Shown here piece after piece: positions 33,305 through 45,737 of a DNA stretch of 64,000 nt. A program made the position numbers and the translations under genes. The notes under the pieces are model-generated. The model ran no database searches. It worked only from the letters and a program-made list of their open reading frames with translations, and had not been told where the DNA came from. This DNA is from Dichotomocladium elegans (Eukaryota > Mucoromycota > Mucoromycetes > Mucorales > Lichtheimiaceae). The stretch is from positions 1,488,001 to 1,552,000 of the forward strand of contig JAIXMN010000005.1 of NCBI GenBank assembly GCA_025716815.1, in the 5' to 3' direction. The stretch's first letter is position 1. The number at the start of each line of letters is the position of its first letter.

Positions 33305-35428
33305 TTATTCCTTGTCTGGTTTAACGGATGGCACAAACATGTCCGGTTTGTTCACTGCTGCTGACGGCTTGTTTGCTGCCGCTGGCGACCGTACATTGGA
33401 ATATTCGACGGTATTGCCATCTGTAGAGACGAGACGTGCTTGGAGAGGAAGTGACGTGGTGGGGTTGTAGTCCTTGTCATGGAAATGTTCTGTGTTGGTA
33501 GCCATAGTACCCGATTGATCATCGTGTATACTGTTTAGGTCAATGATTTTATCCTTGACTTTCTCGGCCTCATGGGGGGAGGGTTGACTCTTCCTCTTCC
33601 GTCTCATAAAGAAGATTGCAGCCGCGATCAGAGCAACCTTCATATATGCTGCGTGTTAATATTCTTGGTATCTATCAATTTTGAGTTTCTACTTACACCG
33701 GCGACACTTCCGACAACACCACCAACGATTGCGCCAGTATTGCTCTTCGATCTTTCCCCGTCATTTGGGGTGGTGGTTTCAGTCGAATTATTTGTTGTTG
33801 TGGTTGAACCAGCAAGACCTGGATAATTCTCAATCCAAGTCCATGTAGACATGTCTAGGACATAAAAATCGCTTTTGGTTGTTCCATCAGCTCCGTGACC
33901 AAATAGCACGAATACGGTTGAGTTATTCACAATAACCACTATACGTAACACGCGTCAATGGATGGCTTTTTGTAAAGAGGATGTAAACGCACTGGAATGC
34001 ATATAGAGTGGCCCAGCACCGTTGTCGGGCAAATTGATATGTTTCCACTGGAGCGTATCCAAGTCAAGAGTATAGCAATAGTCGGAAACGTGCATCATAT
34101 GTCCTATATATTACTTGAATGGTTAGTCCATGCCAAATCTGTTCTCGCTAAAGGATACAAAAATATACAACCATCAGCACCACCGTAAAGCAAAATAGTA
34201 TTCGTGCCAGGGACTGATGATAAGATGATTAACATACAATCAAGTGTACACCTGAAAAGAAGAAAAGACATTCAAAGCAACTTGCTTCTTTCGCTGGTAT
34301 GATATCTCCGCCTTGTTGGGATGACAGTGGATGATGTGTTGACTGAACCCCACAACGAAGTTGTAGTGTCAAATGTTAGAATATTAGACATTCCAGCACC
34401 GTCCTGCCTATATCCATAACTAGCATTGACGTATTCGTAGCTGATACTACCGCCGAAGAAGTAAACGGTCTTGCCGTCACTGCTCAGCGCTGTTGAATGC
34501 TCACTACGGCCAGTAGATCCATTCAGGTAAGGGACAAATGACCATTTTGCAGCCTATATATGCATGGTCTTTCTACTCAGTTGTTATATTCTAGACAAGT
34601 GACCAAATTAGGCCAACTTGCCTTAAGATCGAGAATTCGCATATCAGCAGGATAAGTTATGTTTGCCGCACCTGTGTCCACGTCACTATCCAAAATGAAA
34701 AGACGAGTTAAATCAATACAAATAAAATATAACATAGCCGGTTAATTGTGGTGGATGAATACAACGTGAAAGGTAATGGAAATGAGAGCGCATACCTGAC
34801 TCCGCCCCAAAGGTAAATTTTGTCGTCGTTTCCGGCTACCATGGCTGAATGGGCTCTAGAAAGACGAATCCGAATTCAGTATGGTATTCCCAATATTTGT
34901 GACAGAAAAACTACGTTTGGCTCTGATTGGCGCTGTCAATGGTGCTCCATAATTGGGTTAATACATTAAAAATCATAGTCTGATAAGGGAGTGGAGATTT
35001 GTATTGATCGCTCCAGCCGCCATACACGATGAAGCTGTCCCTAGATGGGACTGCTACCATGGAGAAATGAGCGTTTGGCCCACTAACGATGTCGCTTGCG
35101 GGCTTTACTTCGACCCAATTGCTGCGCGCGTTTATGACCGAAAAGCTGGACGCGACATCAAGACTCATGATCGTAGATATCTTCTTGTCTAACCGACCGT
35201 CTATCGCCCCTCCGTAGCAATAAATCTTTGTATCAAGCAAGACGCACCCTGAACTCTCCCAAAAGAAAACAAAGGTAAGGTAAGGTTATGTTAATGCTTA
35301 TGTACGTTTCTGCGTGTGCTCAAAATAGCCGGCGTTATCGCAATACCTCCTCCAGAGATTGCAGCATGTGGCAATGCCAGCACTGACCCGACGAAAAGAC
35401 AGGAAAGAAGCAAGAGCAAAGATTTCAT
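33305..35428 (-). CDS. Kelch-repeat type I membrane protein, array copy K3
   Basis: Same nine-exon architecture as K1 and K2; exon 1 is 35347-35428, exon 2 is 34915-35248 and the tail exon is about 33305-33637. Signal peptide, kelch GG motifs (IYCYGG, FIVYGG, VYFFGG), the GGVVGSVAG-VALIAAAIFFM helix and the tail ending NKPDMFVPSVKPDKE are all present. The fifth exon has no methionine at its start and opens with AAKWSFVPYLNGS. Besides the GC donor shared with K1 and K2 in intron 4, the donor after exon 5 reads GCAAGT where K1 and K2 have GTAGGA, so it may be a second GC-AG intron. No premature stop seen. Confidence 0.82.
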
Positions 35429-38340
35429 TGGGAGATCAAAGGGATAGGAAACAAATCGAGCGGAATAACACGATGGCAAAAGGTAGAGAGAGAGGTAGGA
35501 ACGGAAAGGTGTAGGTAAGGATGAATTAAGAACATCAACTCTGAAGAAGGTCAAGTTGAACTGCGGCTGTGCTGTGAGACATGAGGGTTTGAAGCTATAC
35601 TCCTTATAAATCGCTAATTAATTTTTGTTCAACCAACTTCAACTTGGAGATCATGTAAAGTAGCTCTTGTCTGTATCCTTCATGAAAATTATATCCTAGA
35701 GTTGTGAACCATTTATTCTACCACGAGAGCTGCTGCAAAAATATCTCGCTAGGGAAGCAGGAAAGCCTTGAAGAAAGATCGGCCTTTGCAATTTAAGCTG
35801 TGGATCCAGATACCCCCTTTTCCCAGTGTAGACCGTGTGCAACGTCAATGTAGTGTCACGTGAGTATGTCGGAAGCCAGATGTTACTACTCTACCCCATC
35901 TCCTAATGCCATCATGGCTTTTCCCACTAAACATCACAATCCGCCGGTTATCGCCTCAGACATTCGCAAAGTCGTCTTCTATGCTAATTCTCTTCTGATT
36001 CTCTCGCATTTAATTGGATATAATTGTACAGAAACCTAATCAGCCATTATGGCACCTGAGAGCGAGATTATCCTCCCCCGAAACAATTCCCAATCCGAAT
36101 ATATCCCCCGAAGTCCTCAAGCCTAACATTTGGTGTATTGACGACCCCAAGCGCTTCCTCTTGCAATTTTTTTACTGATACCAGTACCTGCATCGGGCAC
36201 ATGAACAAACTCATATCTGATGTCGCTAGCTAATCTCCTCACGATTACGATATGCATATTACACGCGAGGACATTTTATACTGGTAATCTTCAATTCACC
36301 TGACTGCCGGAAATCTGAGCGTGGTTAAAGATTGCTCTTTCAAACGCTACCGTCATTGCATGCTTGTCGCTCACCGCATATGCCAAGTGTTGTAGTTATC
36401 ACTCTAGAGTGTCTGATCCTGACTAATGCTATCCTGCAGTGTACCCCCTTGCAGTAATACGGTTTGTGTTGGCCCTTGGTCCGGAGTTCACATGACCTTC
36501 TTAGCAGCTCGTGAAACACTGCTTACCAATTTGTTATAGCGAGGCAGCTCATGGTACAATAAAGAGCACCTTTATCCAGTCTCATTTACTTCCACTCGTG
36601 ATGAAACACCCAGATCGTTAGATTTGGCTAAACCATCTTTCCTCAGGATCCCTTCGATATTTGTGCATGAGATTCTTCAGAGCATTGACATCCTTGACTT
36701 CGCAATATACCAACATGCGTAGTCGGACATCCATGCGCAATGGATTCGCCGTGCTCAATTGTAGTCTCCATGGTGAGCTACTTGTCAGAGACTTGGCGTG
36801 TGGCTCAATTTCTGCATCGCATCCGATAGCTTTCCTCACCTCGGCCGCCGTGCCCTCTGCATTATTTCGGATATTTTTTAAACTGGCCATCATGTCAGCT
36901 AAGTGCTCCGAACAAACCCCGCCGCTTCTGCTCTTTCTGGATACGGTGGAATTTTACGACTGTCATGAGAAATCCACCTGCGATTCAAGGAGCCATTCGA
37001 TATCCTTTCCTCATCTTGAAAATTGAAAGACTACTGGATTATAATGAATTTGACGTGATCACACGAGCCACTGACGATGACAGCCCTTGGATGTCCTTCT
37101 CAAACCGACCGGCGGATCCACCGAGGATGTACTCTGCTGTTTCTCTACAAACAAGGCACAGCAGCGTCTTGTATATGACCTAAAACTGTGTTCAGGGTGC
37201 CAAGGGACACATAATTCCCCTGAACTGGCATAAGATTTACAATATTCCATGCGCAATCACAGCCATTGCTACAACTCTTGATACCTCTGAGCAAAAGCCC
37301 TTTTGCAGCTTTTACAAAACCGATTTACCGTCGATCACTTATGTCCTCAGTCCCAACGGAATTATTGAGATCAGTTACGGGACAATGCCCACCTTCATGA
37401 ATGCAACGCAGACCATTTCTTCTAATAATCGATTACCATGATCAAAAACAATCTACAAAAGATCCTATCACTTGGATCTATTAATAGCCTACGAAAAATA
37501 CTTAACAATCTTGGCGCCAGAGCAAAAATCTTGCATGAGAACCGAAGAAATAACCCAACCTAGAACAGTTTAAGACGTTGGTTTCCAAGTGCCTAGAAAC
37601 TGTACTGAGAAAATCGTAACCTAGAATATTATTATGTATAATTGCATCACAAAACCCCAAGAGTAATAGCCATGATGAGCAATGCCTATATTTCTGTCAT
37701 TGACTTGTCCAGGTAACAAGATTACCTTAACTACATTCTAGAAAAACAAGTACAAAATCTGCAGTGCTATTGACCCACTTTCTGACCAAAAGTTACTGAA
37801 TATGACCTAAAATTTAAATGATTTCGCTCCACCTAAGAAACGAACTCCTGCCTTTATCAATGTTCCAGCTCGATTCTTCGATATGTTCCGTTCCACTTAA
37901 ATACCAAACTGTTGATTATACATACGACCCCTTGGTTTTATACAACCTACATAATAGCAAGGATACCTAGCGATCTTCCAGATTTTGAGTACAAGGAATA
38001 TTCATTGTGGATGCACTCCTTTCCTTCATTTTGTATCGTACTATAATTGATTGAACGTGAGACCGCTCATATTTGGATATTCCTGATTAAATGCTTATGG
38101 CAGCTAAATAACACCTCATATCACGGATCTCAAAATCGATGATCGGAGGAACATGATTACAGCAAAACTGCATCTGTTCGAAAAGTTGGTTTAGCGAATA
38201 GTGTGACTACTTGAAGTTATATATTTTAGTGAAAAGATAAGAAAACGGCTTATATTAATAAATGAATAAATTATACATCGCCACGAGACAAAGGGTCAGT
38301 TTGGTAGGGTGTGATTGCATTGTTATATCCTATTGAGCGA
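35429..38340. other. Spacer between K3 and K4
   Basis: From 35429 to about 36120 it matches the promoter side of units 1 and 2, then similarity ends. 36618-36893 is an unassigned coding relic (listed separately). 37200-38250 is AT-rich with no gene or repeat that I recognise. Confidence 0.6.
36618..36893 (-). pseudogene. Unassigned coding relic
   Basis: A 91-codon minus-strand frame with higher GC than its surroundings, containing RMLVYCEVKDVNALKNLMHK. Upstream at about 36900-36960 another frame reads SRKIPPYPERAEAAGF. It looks like a fragment of a longer protein, perhaps from a mobile element. Family unknown. Confidence 0.3.
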
Positions 38341-40349
38341 TTATTCACCGTCTGGTTTAACGGACTGCATGACGATTTTGGACTGTGGAATGAACATATC
38401 AGGTTTGTTTACAAGAGAAGCAGATGACCTGATGGTATTGGGATCCTTCTCATAGGAGGATTCTGTGCCATCGGGTTTATTGCGGGATGCGCCCATTTTG
38501 TCAATGTCTTGTTCGGCCTCATTCGGAGGGATCTGACTCTTCCTCTTCCGTCTCATAAAGAAGATTGCACCCGCGATCAGAATAAGCTGCATGTGTGCTG
38601 CGTGTTAATATCTTAGGTATCTATAATTTTGAGTGTTTACTTACACCAGCAACACCTCCAACTACACCACCAGCGATTGCACCAGTATTACTCTTTGGCC
38701 GTTCCCCATTGTTTGGGTTGGTCGAATTGTTCGACCCATCTGTTGGAAGTGTGGCTGAACTGACAAGACCTGTAAAATTCTGAACCCAGGTCCAGGTAGA
38801 TATGTCCAGCACACCAAAGTCGCTTTTGTAGAAGCCGTCAGTTCCCACACCAAATAGGATGAACACGGTCGTGTTGTTTACAAAAACCACTACAGGAACA
38901 CTTATCAGCAGATGTATAGTGATACTGAGGATGTGAACATACTGGAATGTGAATAGCGTGGCCCGAAGTCGCCTGCAGAGATTTTGATTCGTTCCCATTG
39001 GAGTGTATCCAAGTCAAGAGTATAGCAATAGTCGGAAACATGAACTACATATCCTATATATTCCCGAATGGTTAGTCAACGCCAATTCTGTTTTCACGAA
39101 AGGATGCGAAAATGTACAACCATCAGCACCACCGTAGAGCAGAATTTTATTCGTGCCAGGAACTGATGATAAGATGATTAGCACACGATCAAGCGTTTAT
39201 CTGAAAAAGGGATTCAAAGCATCCTACTTCTTTCACTGGTATGATATATCCTCTGTGATGGGACGACACTGGATGATGTGTTGACTGAGCCCCATGACGA
39301 GTTTGTAGTATCAAATGTTAAGAGATATGACATCTCAACGGCGCCACGCCTATAGCCATAGCTAGCATTAACGAATTCCGAGTTGAACATGCCGCCAAGA
39401 AAGTAGATAGTCTTGCCGTCATTGCTCAACGCTGCTGAATGTGCAACACGACCAATAGATCCATCGAGGTAAGGGACGTAGGACCATGTCTTCATCTATG
39501 CATGCGGCCAAAATTTCTACTGAGCCATTATTTCTAGGAAACCCTTCGGGTTGGAATAACTTACCGTAAAATCGAGGATACGCATATCACTAGGATAGCT
39601 CTGATTTGTTGCGCCAGTAAGCCTGTCACTATATATCACGAAAAGAAGCGGAGTTAGAGCAATACAGTATAGAATATAGTCAATTGTGAATAGAGGGAAA
39701 TCATAAAAGAAGTAATAAAAATAAAGTTCTTACCTCAAACCACCCCAAAGATAAAGTTTGTCGTCGTTTCCAGCAACCATGGCTGAGAGATATCTGCATA
39801 AATGGATAAGAAATCAATATAATTTTTCCATCTTTTGTGATGGATGAATTACGTTTGGTGTCGTTTGTCGCTGTAAATGCTGGTCCATAAGTTGGTTAAT
39901 ACATTAAACGACATCGTCTGGAAAGGGAGAGGGGTGCCAGTATTATAGCCAACGCCCCCGGTGACGACGAAGCAGTCCTTAGACGGGATTGCCACCATGG
40001 AGAAAGCTGCATTTGGTACGCTGACGAGATTGCCTGTGGGCATCACTTCAACCCAGTTACTGCTGGCATTAGAGACGGAGAAGCTGGAAGCGACATCCAA
40101 GCTCATGATTGTAGATGACGTGCTTCCCGCTTCACCAGTGCCTAACAATCCACCGTAGCAATAAATCTTTGTGTCAAGCAAGACACATCCTGAGAGACAA
40201 ACAGGGGTAAGATCGTGTTTATGCTAGTGTTTATGTACATTTGCGTCCTTTGTTATTATTGCAATACCTCCTCCTGAGATTTTCGGGTGTGACAATGCCA
40301 CCGTCACTCCGACGAGAGCTGAAGAAAGAAGCAATCGCGAAGCTTTCAT
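38341..40349 (-). CDS. Kelch-repeat type I membrane protein, divergent array copy K4
   Basis: Same layout as K1-K3 but clearly older. It starts at 40349 (MKASRLLLSSALVGVTVALS); exon 1 is 40268-40349, the main propeller exon spans about 39849-40185, and the tail exon is 38341-38586. Kelch motifs IYCYGG, FVVTGG, IYFLGG and VFILFG are present, with the stalk SKSNTGAIAGGVVGGVAG and the helix LILIAGAIFFMRRKRKSQ. The tail is shorter (82 codons against 111) and lacks the middle segment, but keeps PPNEAE near the membrane and NKPDMFIP...SVKPDGE at the end. The intron that has a GC donor in K1-K3 has a normal GTAAGT donor here, which dates the change after the K4 split. Confidence 0.82.
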
Positions 40350-40410
40350 TGGGAGACTAAATAAAAATAAGTAACTGGATGGAGAGAGTCGACAAAATGA
40401 GAGAGAGAGA

Positions 40411-40441
<31 letters not shown>

Positions 40442-41752
40442 CGATAGAAAAGGAATAGCTGAAAAGCATCAAACTCTAAGAAGAGTGAAGTCCGATTCCG
40501 GTTCCACAATAAAACGGGGTAGTGGGACGTGAGTAAGGCATGCACATAATCTTATTCGACTGTGATACGCCTCAATCTCAGCCTACTGTACCATTTATAC
40601 AGTAATTCCAAGCCGTTTCTTGTCTTAAATGGCATGAGTTATTCATTGGAACAGAACCCAGTACGGTGCTCCACAAATTTTAAGCCGCACTCTGCGACGT
40701 TTCACGAGTCGCTTTTCTCGAAAAATCCCGGTCGCACATTTTCCCACTGTACAAGTATCCCTATAGAATTGGCTAACTAAACGTTGGATAAACACTCAGT
40801 TTGATTATGGCTGCAACCCCAGCAATCTTGCATATTACCCTTGGCCACTTTCTGGAACTACTCTATAGGATTCAATTCTGATGGATAAAGCCATTGATTC
40901 CTCGGGAATGAATATATTTGACGATATTCTTGTGCTGATGAATTGGATTACTATTCATCAACAAGAAGTGGATTTTTATAGCCGAGAACTTATTTATCCT
41001 ATCCAAGATGGCTTTAACGAAACATTGCTTATGGAGCCACCATTGCTCTTCCTTTTCTTTCAGCCTTAGTCATTGGGGATTTGAAGATTTCGTTTTCACC
41101 CTTTGGTCCAGCCGAGATTCCGGCTCATATTTATATCGAATGTTGACTATCAAGAAAAAGCCTAGTTGGAAGGAGGGTTAGTAATTAACGTTGACTTTCC
41201 TCCAATGTTGTTATCCGAGTTTATCTTTCACCGAGATCCCCTGAACATTTTTTTTGCGTGCTTTCTTACGGAATCCGCAGTACGCTTCTTCGGCTCTTCC
41301 GACAAATATCGACGCTTCACGAATCCGGTTTCTTCTCCATCAGCAACACTCAAGTGGTCCCTTGGGAGGAGATCTATCAGAATAATCCAACAACTACCTC
41401 TTGTACATAGTCGTTGCTGCCGGAGACTTTTCTGCCCTCGCCCGCAACCATGATGAGCAACTACCGACCTCCACTTACTGCTTCATAATCTTGTACTCCT
41501 CATTTCGACCTCATTTCCATGGTCGATCAACCGCTGGTACACTACGCCCCCACGCTGAAATCTTTCGGTCATCACCATGTCTTTAGGTTTAGGGTTCCCG
41601 ATCTGGGCAAGAAATGTGACGGTTCAACCAAACCCTTCTTCCAGAATCGTTCCCGCTGTGATGTACTTTTTCTTTTGTCGGCTCTGCCGAGAAGCACCTT
41701 TCTACTGACTGCCTTGCAACGGCATGGTACACACCGTTTTCCAAAATTTATA
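40350..41752. other. Gene-poor region
   Basis: Upstream region of K4 (with a GA repeat at about 40396-40442) and unassigned sequence. Plus-strand frames between 41166 and 41788 are longer than average but overlap in several frames, have no domain and are not called. Confidence 0.45.
40396..40442. repeat. (GA)n repeat in K4 leader
   Basis: Two GA runs interrupted by GATG, just upstream of the K4 start codon. Confidence 0.85.
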
Positions 41753-41914
41753 CTGCGTCCTAGCAGTTTTGAAGTAGCAAGATCATAGAAACCGAAATCG
41801 TGTTTTCCTGGAAATCTTTACGCGTGATGACAAAGCAAATGTCGCATCCACGAGGAAACATGTCGCACAAAAAAGCTTGCCGAAATCATCTCTATATTCA
41901 TTTTACATTCTGAA

Positions 41915-42520
41915 ATGAGCAACCTTTTTTTTTTTTACGAAGATGGGCAAGATCACATGGTTGACGAACGTAGCTGTCCTGGATATATGGACATTGTCGT
42001 GGATGAAGAAATGTATTCTTTCCAATATGTTTGTTCTCACATAGAATATCTCCGTAGTCTACCTTGCGGAGGTAACACTGGCCTTGTTGCTACGCATATC
42101 TCCAAGCGAAAGGATTCAGATGAAAGAAGCAGACTTTAAGCGTGGCTATACAATGTATACTGATAAAGATAAGGTCAGATTTTTCAAACTGTTTGACTGC
42201 ATCAGCTGCCGCATAATAGCCAGTAATCCATGCTCGGTCAGGCCAGCGATGAACATCACAGTACAAAAAGGATCCTGACAACAATTGTAAGAAACGTAGT
42301 GGTCGTTCACGTATGCTCAACGAAGAGCATAAGAATGCTATTTTAGAATGAGTTGATGAGAATCCGTCAATTGTTATATCAGCTTTCTTAAGGCTATCAT
42401 GGATGAAAGATCCATTGTTTCGTAATAGATAATGCACCTATTCATAAGGCTGAGGAGATCTTTAAATACATCAAGTCTCGAGGATATAGATGCACCTATC
42501 ATCCATCCTATACTTGTCAA
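41915..42520 (+). pseudogene. Tc1-like transposase relic with central deletion
   Basis: Reads MSNLFFFYEDGQDHMVDE, then FKRGYTMYTDKDK, then an LNEEHKNAILE block, then VIDNAPIHKAEEIFKYIKS and GYRCTYHPSY. The first catalytic region between the helix-turn-helix and the DNAPIH motif is missing, and the SPExNPxEQFW region after it is lost. The catalytic Asp of DNAPIH is intact here, unlike in copy C. Not functional. Confidence 0.7.
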
Positions 42521-43394
42521 ATTGTATAGAACAAGTCATCAGCGAAACAGATGATGAAGAGCTTTTTCTTGCTATGAGTTCTTTGTGGAGAATATATGTT
42601 TATCATTGATAACAAGTGCATACTTGCATCCATGTTCATTGATATGAGACAATAAGTCTGATGCAGTAGTGATTTTAATGGGCAGCCCGTGGCGTACAGC
42701 AATATGAACTCTCCTGCTGTCTCGTAATCAAATAACGTCACTTTGTCTTTCACATTCTGATAAGTTGGTTACCTCTGATCTAATGTTTTGCAGTTCACTT
42801 ATCGCCTACGTGGATTTTGATCTTCATATTGACAATACGAAAAAGTCAAATGGCCCATCTAAACTTGTCTGCAACAAGTCTGTGGGTTGATAAACAAGAA
42901 GCATCATGAAATAGCAGCTATGAGAGTCGTATATGTAAGTCTTCTGAAGGACTATATCATCTAATACGTTGTTTCAGGATTGTCAATTACATGGCTGGGT
43001 GATTTCTCCGAAGTAATAGAAGTTCTGAGCGAACTATTCCCTCTTTATCAAATCCGCCCTTGGCCTTTCTTCCATGGGTTATCTGGTATGAGATTTTATA
43101 TTGACTTGCTTGTTATTGGAATCTAACACATTCAGTATCTGTAGATAGACCGATCGTACCGTACTTGATGAAGGATAGAAGAGAGATCAAGACGGAATCG
43201 CATCATCCACTGGGGCCGCGGTTTAGCTGCTGTCGTCTTCCTTGCTCCCGCACTCACTCGGTGTAATTTGCCGATGCCCCGCCCTTCGCTATCTTCATGC
43301 CTGCTACTGTGTCCCCAGCGTGCTCTTGCCGTTGCTTCTGGCATTGAGTGTCCTCGCTTCTGCCGCTGCTCCTGACGCACCACCCATCATCCGC

Positions 43395-43410
43395 CATGGT
43401 TATCGCCATG
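43395..43410 (+). ncRNA. Conserved terminal hairpin of element D
   Basis: Stem CATGG/CCATG with loop TTATCG, the same loop as in the Fanzor element. In copy C the matching site has lost the loop and keeps only a CATG/CATG pairing. Confidence 0.45.
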
Positions 43411-43567
43411 TGCACACCTGAATATGCCTGGTATGAGCCGGATCGGTAAGTCAAAGTGTAAAGGGCATGAGGTGATGTTTTCTGTTGACTAGCGAAATCT
43501 TTTTTACCTTGTGATACGACAATTTCGTATGATATTACGCAACATTCTTTTTGTATTTTAAACGAAT

Positions 43568-45665
43568 TTATTTGGAATACAAAGTAAAATCATCCTTGAA
43601 TCCATCGAATTTGCGCATCAGCCACCAAAACCGCGTGACTGTGCTTGACCATAATGCAGTGACCTGATGGGGCAGGACAGAGGCTCAGAAACTCCCGTCC
43701 ATTGTATGAGTCATTTCCACTATCAGTTGTACTTACATTGCCTTTGGAGTCGACATACCACGAAGAACAGTTTCCCTTCCAAACCGTCTTGTCCAAATCC
43801 TTCTGCAATTCCGCTGCATATGCGTCCTGTGCGTCTTGCGTCGGTTCGAAAGCAGCAATGTCTTCCTTGATCATTCTGCGGATCATTTGGCAGGCGAAAG
43901 CGACTTGGCTAACATGTTCATGAGCAAAGGGGGAAATTCGAATGCATTGAGTAACCCGTTTTGATGTGTACATCTCTCTCAATACGTTTACCATTCCATC
44001 ATGATTAAGACTGAGCTATGGCCCAGAAGACTGGACGGGCCGAGAATCATGAAAAGGTTGGGATAGCCATGGATGGCTAGTGTCTTGTAGGTAGCCGGGA
44101 ACTTGTCACGCCATGCTTCATTTAATGTCAGTCCCTCCCTGCCTTGCACTAAGGGAGAAAAATAGGTGACGCGAGTTGAAATGCTATGAACATCAGTCCT
44201 ATGGACATAAGACAACGTTACCTTCCAGAGAACCCAGGAAGCCCTGGACGTCGAATCCGGTTGCCAAGCAGAGAATATCGAACTCTTCCTTGTTACCATC
44301 TGCCGTTGTAATAGTCTTTCCCTTCACGGAAATGATGGGGTTGCGCTCGATAACGACATTCGGTTGACACAGAGACTCGAGATAATCATCTGTGACGACA
44401 ACACGCTTGCATCCGAGTGGATAGTCAGGGATCAGCGCACTGACGAGATCCGGTCGACCTTGGGCAATGATGCGCCTTCGCATCTCCCCCTCGATCTGTC
44501 GACAGATCAGCCTTGCGCCGATACCTTTGTAATATCCAAAGACCAAAAATGTAATTTCCATCTATCACAAAACCATTGAGGATCCTAAAATATACTCTTC
44601 CTTGCAACGTCCTATGCATATGCGTATATGTGTTTTGACGCTTGTCATTTCTTCTTACCTTCACATAAATATAAAAGCGATAGAATCGGGCAATCAGAGG
44701 CACCCAGCGAAAGAGAAATTTAACAAGGCGCGAATAGGAGTACTGTCCACGGAGCCTGCACCAGATCGGTGTGCGTATGTAGTTCACCAGCGATTTTGCC
44801 TCCTTGACCAGAGCCGGGATGGTTTGAACTGCACTTGCACCGCTACCGACCACAGCTACCTTTTTGCCAGTGAAGTCAACGGACGAATCCCAGCTGGCGG
44901 TGTGGACAATAGGTCCTGTGAATCCTTTGAATTGCTCTGGAACCTTTGGAACTCGGATGGATCCCACCGCCACAAAACTTGGAAACACATAAAGCATCAT
45001 ATCAATGTCATGTTCCATCGCCCTAGGCCCTTTCTTTTGCAATGCATGCACCCACGCAAAGCGGATAGTTGTAGACACCCTGACTCACACGATGCTATAT
45101 TTTTCGCTAGGGAGGGGCTTGTTTGTTCTAGCGTCCTGAAGGTCAAGAAGCCATTGTCGTTCGTTGTCGATCCATGTTGTCTTGATCACGCGGGTCTGGA
45201 GACGGGTCTGCTCATAAAGGTTGTGTTTCTTTGCAATATTCACTTGGTATTCATGGATTTCCTTTTGGGGGCTGTACAGCTCTGACCAGTCTAAGGAATA
45301 GAGACACGAGTAGGCAGCACAGGCATGAACATTAGTCTCCCTCAAGCTCTCTGGTTTCTCATCGTGTCTTTTTTTGCCTTGCCTGGATTGAGCTCATGGC
45401 TAAGCGAGTAAAGATGCGAAGGCACGTCGCATGCGCAGTTTGGGTATGTGTTGACATGCCACGTCCCGCCAATGTCATTTGATGCCTCGAAGATCTGCGC
45501 TCGGATACCGAGCTCCTGCTTTACTTTGATGGCTGTGTGGATGCCACTGAATCTAGAACCAAGGAATGAGAAGAAAAGAATATGAAATGGGGCTTGTCGT
45601 GTTCTTCTTCTTGATCGTGGATCCTACCCGCCACCAATGATCGCTATTGTGGGTTTATTATTCAT
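43568..45665 (-). CDS. Baeyer-Villiger-type flavin monooxygenase
   Basis: FAD- and NADPH-dependent oxygenase of the class B/FMO family; substrate unknown. Eight exons: 45628-45665, 45383-45552, 45089-45290, 44659-44977, 44222-44561, 43992-44148, 43737-43908, 43568-43663; phases agree and give 497 residues. Motifs: the FAD Rossmann GxGxxG (IIGGGFSG) split by intron 1, the Baeyer-Villiger fingerprint FxGxxxHxxxWD (FTGPIVHTASWD, about residue 160), the NADPH-binding GSGASA, the LATGFD motif, and the ILGPSSLLGHSS block. Intron 2 has a GC donor. The last exon reads to a stop inside element D: codons from the Thr onward (TLYSK, then stop) come from the transposon end. The C-terminal region may therefore be altered; the core domains are complete. 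Confidence 0.9.
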
Positions 45666-45730
45666 TTCTTCTCTTTTTTTTGATACAGAAGAGTATAATG
45701 AAAGTTGGGTTGATGTTGATGAAGACGAGC

Positions 45731-45737
45731 CTTTATA
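45731..45737 (-). promoter_or_regulatory. TATA box of flavin monooxygenase gene
   Basis: TATAAAG on the minus strand, about 66-72 bp before the ATG at 45665. Confidence 0.5.

Larger units (their letters stand above)
41751..43586 (+). mobile_element. Element D: Tc1-like element inserted in the monooxygenase gene
   Basis: Flanked by TA on both sides (41751-41752 and 43585-43586). The left terminus CTGCGTCCTAGCAGTTTTG matches the outer end of element C; within it TGTCGCA motifs repeat (about 41848-41880). The right terminus, read inward as CTTTGTATTCCAAATAAATTCG, belongs to the Fanzor-element TIR family, as does the CTGTTGACTAGCG block at about 43481. The element thus has unlike ends. The interior holds a transposase relic, the subterminal block shared with C, and the conserved hairpin at 43395-43410. 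The insertion site is inside the last exon of the neighbouring gene. Confidence 0.8.

Noticed and set aside
21300..36230. The repeated kelch units as an assembly artefact
   Set aside because: Units differ in propeller exons, in the order of blocks X and Y and in the 820-bp insert, so they are real distinct copies.
21353..40349. Galactose-oxidase or radical copper oxidase identity for the kelch proteins
   Set aside because: The kelch motifs are shared, but no catalytic Cys-Tyr or copper-ligand domain is present and the proteins end in a membrane helix and tail.
41166..41788. Overlapping plus-strand frames upstream of element D
   Set aside because: Three overlapping frames, no domain, no splice logic, no conserved neighbour; not supported as genes.
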